Assembly: GCF_031679605.1 (NCBI RefSeq)
Contig: NZ_CP117522.1
Coordinates: 2,232,001 to 2,296,000 of the forward strand
Length of the DNA: 64,000 bases
Direction of reading: 5' to 3'
DNA from: Streptomyces luomodiensis
GTDB lineage: Bacteria; Actinomycetota; Actinomycetes; Streptomycetales; Streptomycetaceae
This document shows positions 61,324 through 64,000 of this stretch, piece after piece. The notes below the pieces were generated by a model. That model ran no database searches and was not told the DNA's origin. It saw only the letters and a program-made list of their open reading frames with translations. Each line of letters starts with the position of its first letter. Within the stretch, counting starts at the first letter, position 1. The translations under genes were made by a program, and so were the position numbers.

Positions 61324-62835
61324 TCAGCCGCCGGAAAGCACCCGCACCAGGTCCTCCGCCGTGCGGCAGCGGTCCAGCAACTCCTTGACGTGGTTGCGGG
61401 TGCCGCGCAGCGGCTCCAGCGTGGGGACCCGTTGCAGAGAGTCACGACCCGGCAGGTCGAAGATCACCGAGTCCCAGGAGGCCGCGGCGACGTCGTCGGC
61501 GTACTGCTCCAGGCAGCGGCCGCGGAAGTAGGCGCGGGTGTCCTCCGGGGGCTTGTTCTGGGCCCGTGCGACGTCCTGGTCGTCCAGCAGCCGCTTCATC
61601 TTGCCGCGGGCCACCAGCCGGTTGTACAGACCCTTGTCGGGGCGTACGTCGGCGTACTGGAGGTCCACCAGATGGAGCCGGGCCGCGTCCCACTCCAGGG
61701 CGTCGCGCCGGCGGTAGCCCTCCATCAGCTCCCGCTTGGCGATCCAGTCCAGCTCGCCGGACAGGCTCATGGGGTCGCGCTCCAGCCGGTTCAGCACGTC
61801 CTCCCAGCGGGTCAGGACGTCCCGGGTCTGCTCGTCGGCGTCCGCGCCGAAGCGGTCCTCGACGTATTTGCGGGCCAGCTCGAAGTACTCCATCTGGAGC
61901 TGCACCGCGGTCAGCGTACGGCCGCTGCGCAGGGTGACGAGACGGCGCAGAGTGGGGTCGTGCGAGACCTGGTGCAGGGTGCGCACCGGCTGGTCCACCG
62001 CGAGGTCCACGGCGATGAAGCCGTCCTCGATCATCGACAGCACCAGGGAGGTGGTGCCGAGCTTGAGGTAGGTCGACAGCTCGGAGAGGTTGGCGTCCCC
62101 GATGATCACATGCAGCCGGCGGTACTTCTCGGCGTCGGCGTGCGGCTCGTCCCGGGTGTTGATGATCGGGCGCTTGAGCGTGGTCTCCAGACCGACCTCG
62201 ACCTCGAAGTAGTCGGCCCGCTGGCTGATCTGGAAGCCGTGCTCATGGCCGTCCTGGCCGATGCCGACGCGTCCGGCGCCCGCGACGACCTGGCGGGAGA
62301 CGAAGAAGGGCGTCAGATGGCGCACGATGTCCGAGAAGGCGGTCTCCCGCTTCATCAGGTAGTTCTCATGCGTGCCGTAGGAGGCGCCCTTGTTGTCGGT
62401 GTTGTTCTTGTAGAGGTGGATGGGCTGGCCGCCGGGCAGCTCCGCGGCGCGCAGCGCGGCCTCGGCCATGATGCGCTCACCCGCCTTGTCCCAGAGCACC
62501 GCGTCCCGGGGGTTGGTGACCTCGGGGGCGGAGTATTCGGGGTGGGCGTGGTCCACGTAGAGCCGTGCGCCGTTGGTGAGGATCACGTTGGCCAGGCCGA
62601 TGTCCTCGTCCGTGAGCTGGCTGGCGTCCGCGGACTCGCGCGCGAGGTCGAAGCCGCGGGCGTCCCGCAGTGGGTTCTCCTCCTCGAAGTCCCAGCGGGC
62701 GCGGCGCGCCCGGTGCATCGCCGCCGCGTAGGCGTTGACGACCTGGGACGAGGTGAGCATGGCATTGGCATTCGGGTGCCCGGGGACGGAGATTCCGTAC
62801 TCCGTCTCGATTCCCATTACGCGCCGTACGGTCAT
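61324..62835 (-). CDS. dop: Dop, Pup deamidase/depupylase
   Basis: The 503-aa PafA homologue has Glu10 in [13 protein letters not shown], Asp95 in [18 protein letters not shown] (nucleophile/base) and [20 protein letters not shown]. The Dop-specific loop (about 43-70, [20 protein letters not shown]) is absent from PafA. It converts Pup-Gln to Pup-Glu and removes Pup from substrates. 135 bases upstream of pup, same strand. Confidence 0.96.
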   Translation of the reverse strand: MTVRRVMGIETEYGISVPGHPNANAMLTSSQVVNAYAAAMHRARRARWDFEEENPLRDARGFDLARESADASQLTDEDIGLANVILTNGARLYVDHAHPEYSAPEVTNPRDAVLWDKAGERIMAEAALRAAELPGGQPIHLYKNNTDNKGASYGTHENYLMKRETAFSDIVRHLTPFFVSRQVVAGAGRVGIGQDGHEHGFQISQRADYFEVEVGLETTLKRPIINTRDEPHADAEKYRRLHVIIGDANLSELSTYLKLGTTSLVLSMIEDGFIAVDLAVDQPVRTLHQVSHDPTLRRLVTLRSGRTLTAVQLQMEYFELARKYVEDRFGADADEQTRDVLTRWEDVLNRLERDPMSLSGELDWIAKRELMEGYRRRDALEWDAARLHLVDLQYADVRPDKGLYNRLVARGKMKRLLDDQDVARAQNKPPEDTRAYFRGRCLEQYADDVAAASWDSVIFDLPGRDSLQRVPTLEPLRGTRNHVKELLDRCRTAEDLVRVLSGG

Positions 62836-63046
62836 GCGGCCCTCCTTGCCCGGCGCCGCCCCCGGCTGGGGTCGGTGCTCAAGTACCGCTGCGTTTCCGG
62901 TCCGTGTGCGGCCCCCGATCCCCCATGCCGCGCGTGTGCGGTACCGAAGAGCCTAGAACGGCCAAGCGGTGCTGCGGAGATCATTTCAGTCATTGCTCCG
63001 GTCGGGCTCGTAGGACTCATACGAAGAATGCGGTCCGAAAAGCGCA

Positions 63047-63086
63047 TCCGGCTGCGGATGCCCCGTCCAGGACATCCGCAGCCGGA
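63047..63086 (-). terminator. Terminator after arc
   Basis: TCCGGCTGCGGATG (63047-63060) pairs with CATCCGCAGCCGGA (63073-63086). On the minus strand GCGCTTTTC follows. The gap to dop (62836-63094) thus contains the arc terminator and probably the dop promoter. Confidence 0.8.
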
Positions 63087-63094
63087 CCGCGGTG

Positions 63095-64000
63095 TTACAG
63101 GTACTGACCGGTGTTCGCCACCGTGTCGATGGAGCGTCCGGTGTCCGCGCCCTGCTTTCCGGTGACCAGGGTGCGGATGTAGACGATCCGCTCGCCCTTC
63201 TTACCGGAGATCCGGGCCCAGTCGTCCGGATTCGTGGTGTTGGGCAGGTCCTCGTTCTCCTTGAACTCGTCCACGCAGGCGGCGAGCAGGTGGGAGACGC
63301 GAAGGCCCTTCTGGTTGTGGTCCAGGAAGTCCTTGATCGCCATCTTCTTGGCGCGGTCCACGATGTTCTGGATCATGGCGCCGGAGTTGAAGTCCTTGAA
63401 GTAGAGGACTTCCTTGTCGCCGTTGGCGTAGGTGACCTCCAGGAAGCGGTTCTCCTCGGACTCGGTGTACATCTGCTCGACCACCGACTGGATCATCCCG
63501 CCGATGGCGGCCTTGGGCGACCCGCCGTGCTCGGAGAGGTCGTCCGTGTGGATCGGCAGGGACTCCGTCAGGTACTTCGAGAAGATGTCCTTGGCGGCCT
63601 CGGCGTCCGGGCGCTCGATCTTGATCTTCACATCGAGCCGGCCGGGGCGCAGGATCGCCGGGTCGATCATGTCCTCACGGTTGGAGGCGCCGATGACGAT
63701 CACATTCTCCAGGCCCTCCACACCGTCGATCTCGGAGAGCAGCTGCGGGACGATGGTGTTCTCCACGTCCGAGCTGACCCCGGAGCCACGGGTGCGGAAG
63801 AGCGAGTCCATCTCGTCGAAGAAGACGATGACGGGTGTGCCCTCGCTGGCCTTCTCCCGGGCCCGCTGGAAGACCAGCCGGATGTGCCGCTCCGTCTCAC
63901 CGACGTACTTGTTGAGCAGCTCGGGGCCCTTGATGTTGAGGAAGAAGCTCTTCCCCGCGGGCTTCCCGGTCACCTCGGCGACCTTCTTGGCAAGGGAGTT
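63095..64000 (-). CDS. arc: Proteasome-activating AAA+ ATPase ARC (Mpa), C-terminal part
   Basis: Only the last ~301 residues are inside; the frame continues past 64000. It shows part of the AAA core after Walker A: Walker [21 protein letters not shown], sensor region [20 protein letters not shown] and arginine fingers in [15 protein letters not shown]. The C-terminus ends [10 protein letters not shown], with the penultimate Tyr needed to dock on the proteasome alpha ring. It recognises Pup and unfolds its cargo. Confidence 0.95.
   Translation of the reverse strand, partial: NSLAKKVAEVTGKPAGKSFFLNIKGPELLNKYVGETERHIRLVFQRAREKASEGTPVIVFFDEMDSLFRTRGSGVSSDVENTIVPQLLSEIDGVEGLENVIVIGASNREDMIDPAILRPGRLDVKIKIERPDAEAAKDIFSKYLTESLPIHTDDLSEHGGSPKAAIGGMIQSVVEQMYTESEENRFLEVTYANGDKEVLYFKDFNSGAMIQNIVDRAKKMAIKDFLDHNQKGLRVSHLLAACVDEFKENEDLPNTTNPDDWARISGKKGERIVYIRTLVTGKQGADTGRSIDTVANTGQYL

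Overview
The window is high-GC actinobacterial DNA and almost certainly Streptomyces. The evidence is a complete Pup-proteasome locus followed by tatA/tatC, SARP and NB-ARC regulators with in-frame TTA codons, an XRE/DUF5753-type regulator operon, an iron box upstream of a siderophore-interacting protein, and strong third-position G/C bias in the core genes. A tRNA-Pro(GGG) gene at 31.4 kb separates two very different halves.

Left half (1-31.3 kb) is accessory DNA. It opens with fragments of an integrase-core IS and an IS30-type transposase. Two 2548-bp group II introns follow in inverted orientation (968-3515 and 4951-7498), with encoded reverse transcriptase/maturase-HNH proteins of identical sequence. 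They flank an IS5-family element and a truncated membrane protein, and both sit directly after the same IS5-like terminal sequence. Next comes a regulatory block at 7.8-15.0 kb: an NB-ARC/TPR protein, a two-gene operon with a glycerophosphotransferase-like protein, and a divergent AfsR-like SARP-NB-ARC-TPR regulator. After broken IS and gene remnants and a Sua5/YrdC-family gene, a tightly overlapping minus-strand operon (21741 to 17665) encodes an 85-aa protein, an anti-sigma-type ATPase, an IclR regulator, an XRE regulator, three small proteins with paired-cysteine motifs and a 28-aa membrane peptide. A perfect 9-3-9 palindrome lies in its promoter region, just downstream of an XRE-TPR regulator gene. 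A STAND NTPase-TPR gene broken by a one-base shift in a G7 run, plus a 2-TM partner, is bracketed by two same-orientation copies of the IS fragment. A small SLATT (DUF4231) operon lies last before the tRNA.

Right half (31.7-64 kb) is ordinary chromosomal DNA: an alpha/beta hydrolase, a Tat-exported beta-propeller/amidohydrolase fusion, a BtuF-like protein, a glycine betaine ABC transporter (ATPase plus a permease fused to two binding domains, with an intrinsic terminator in the leader), a 5'-3' exonuclease, an iron-regulated siderophore-interacting protein, two IPT/TIG-repeat proteins without signal peptides, a HelY-type helicase, tatC, tatA, two small proteins, pafC, pafB, two FKBP prolyl isomerases, pafA, an MFS transporter with its divergent LacI regulator, prcA, prcB, pup, dop and the 3' part of arc (mpa).

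Functionally, Dop deamidates the C-terminal Gln of Pup, PafA ligates Pup to target lysines, and Arc unfolds pupylated proteins into the PrcA/PrcB core. PafB/PafC are the co-located WYL regulators. TatA/TatC could export the Tat-signal amidohydrolase. Several strong intrinsic hairpins mark transcript ends, and one hairpin between pup and prcB may set their relative expression.
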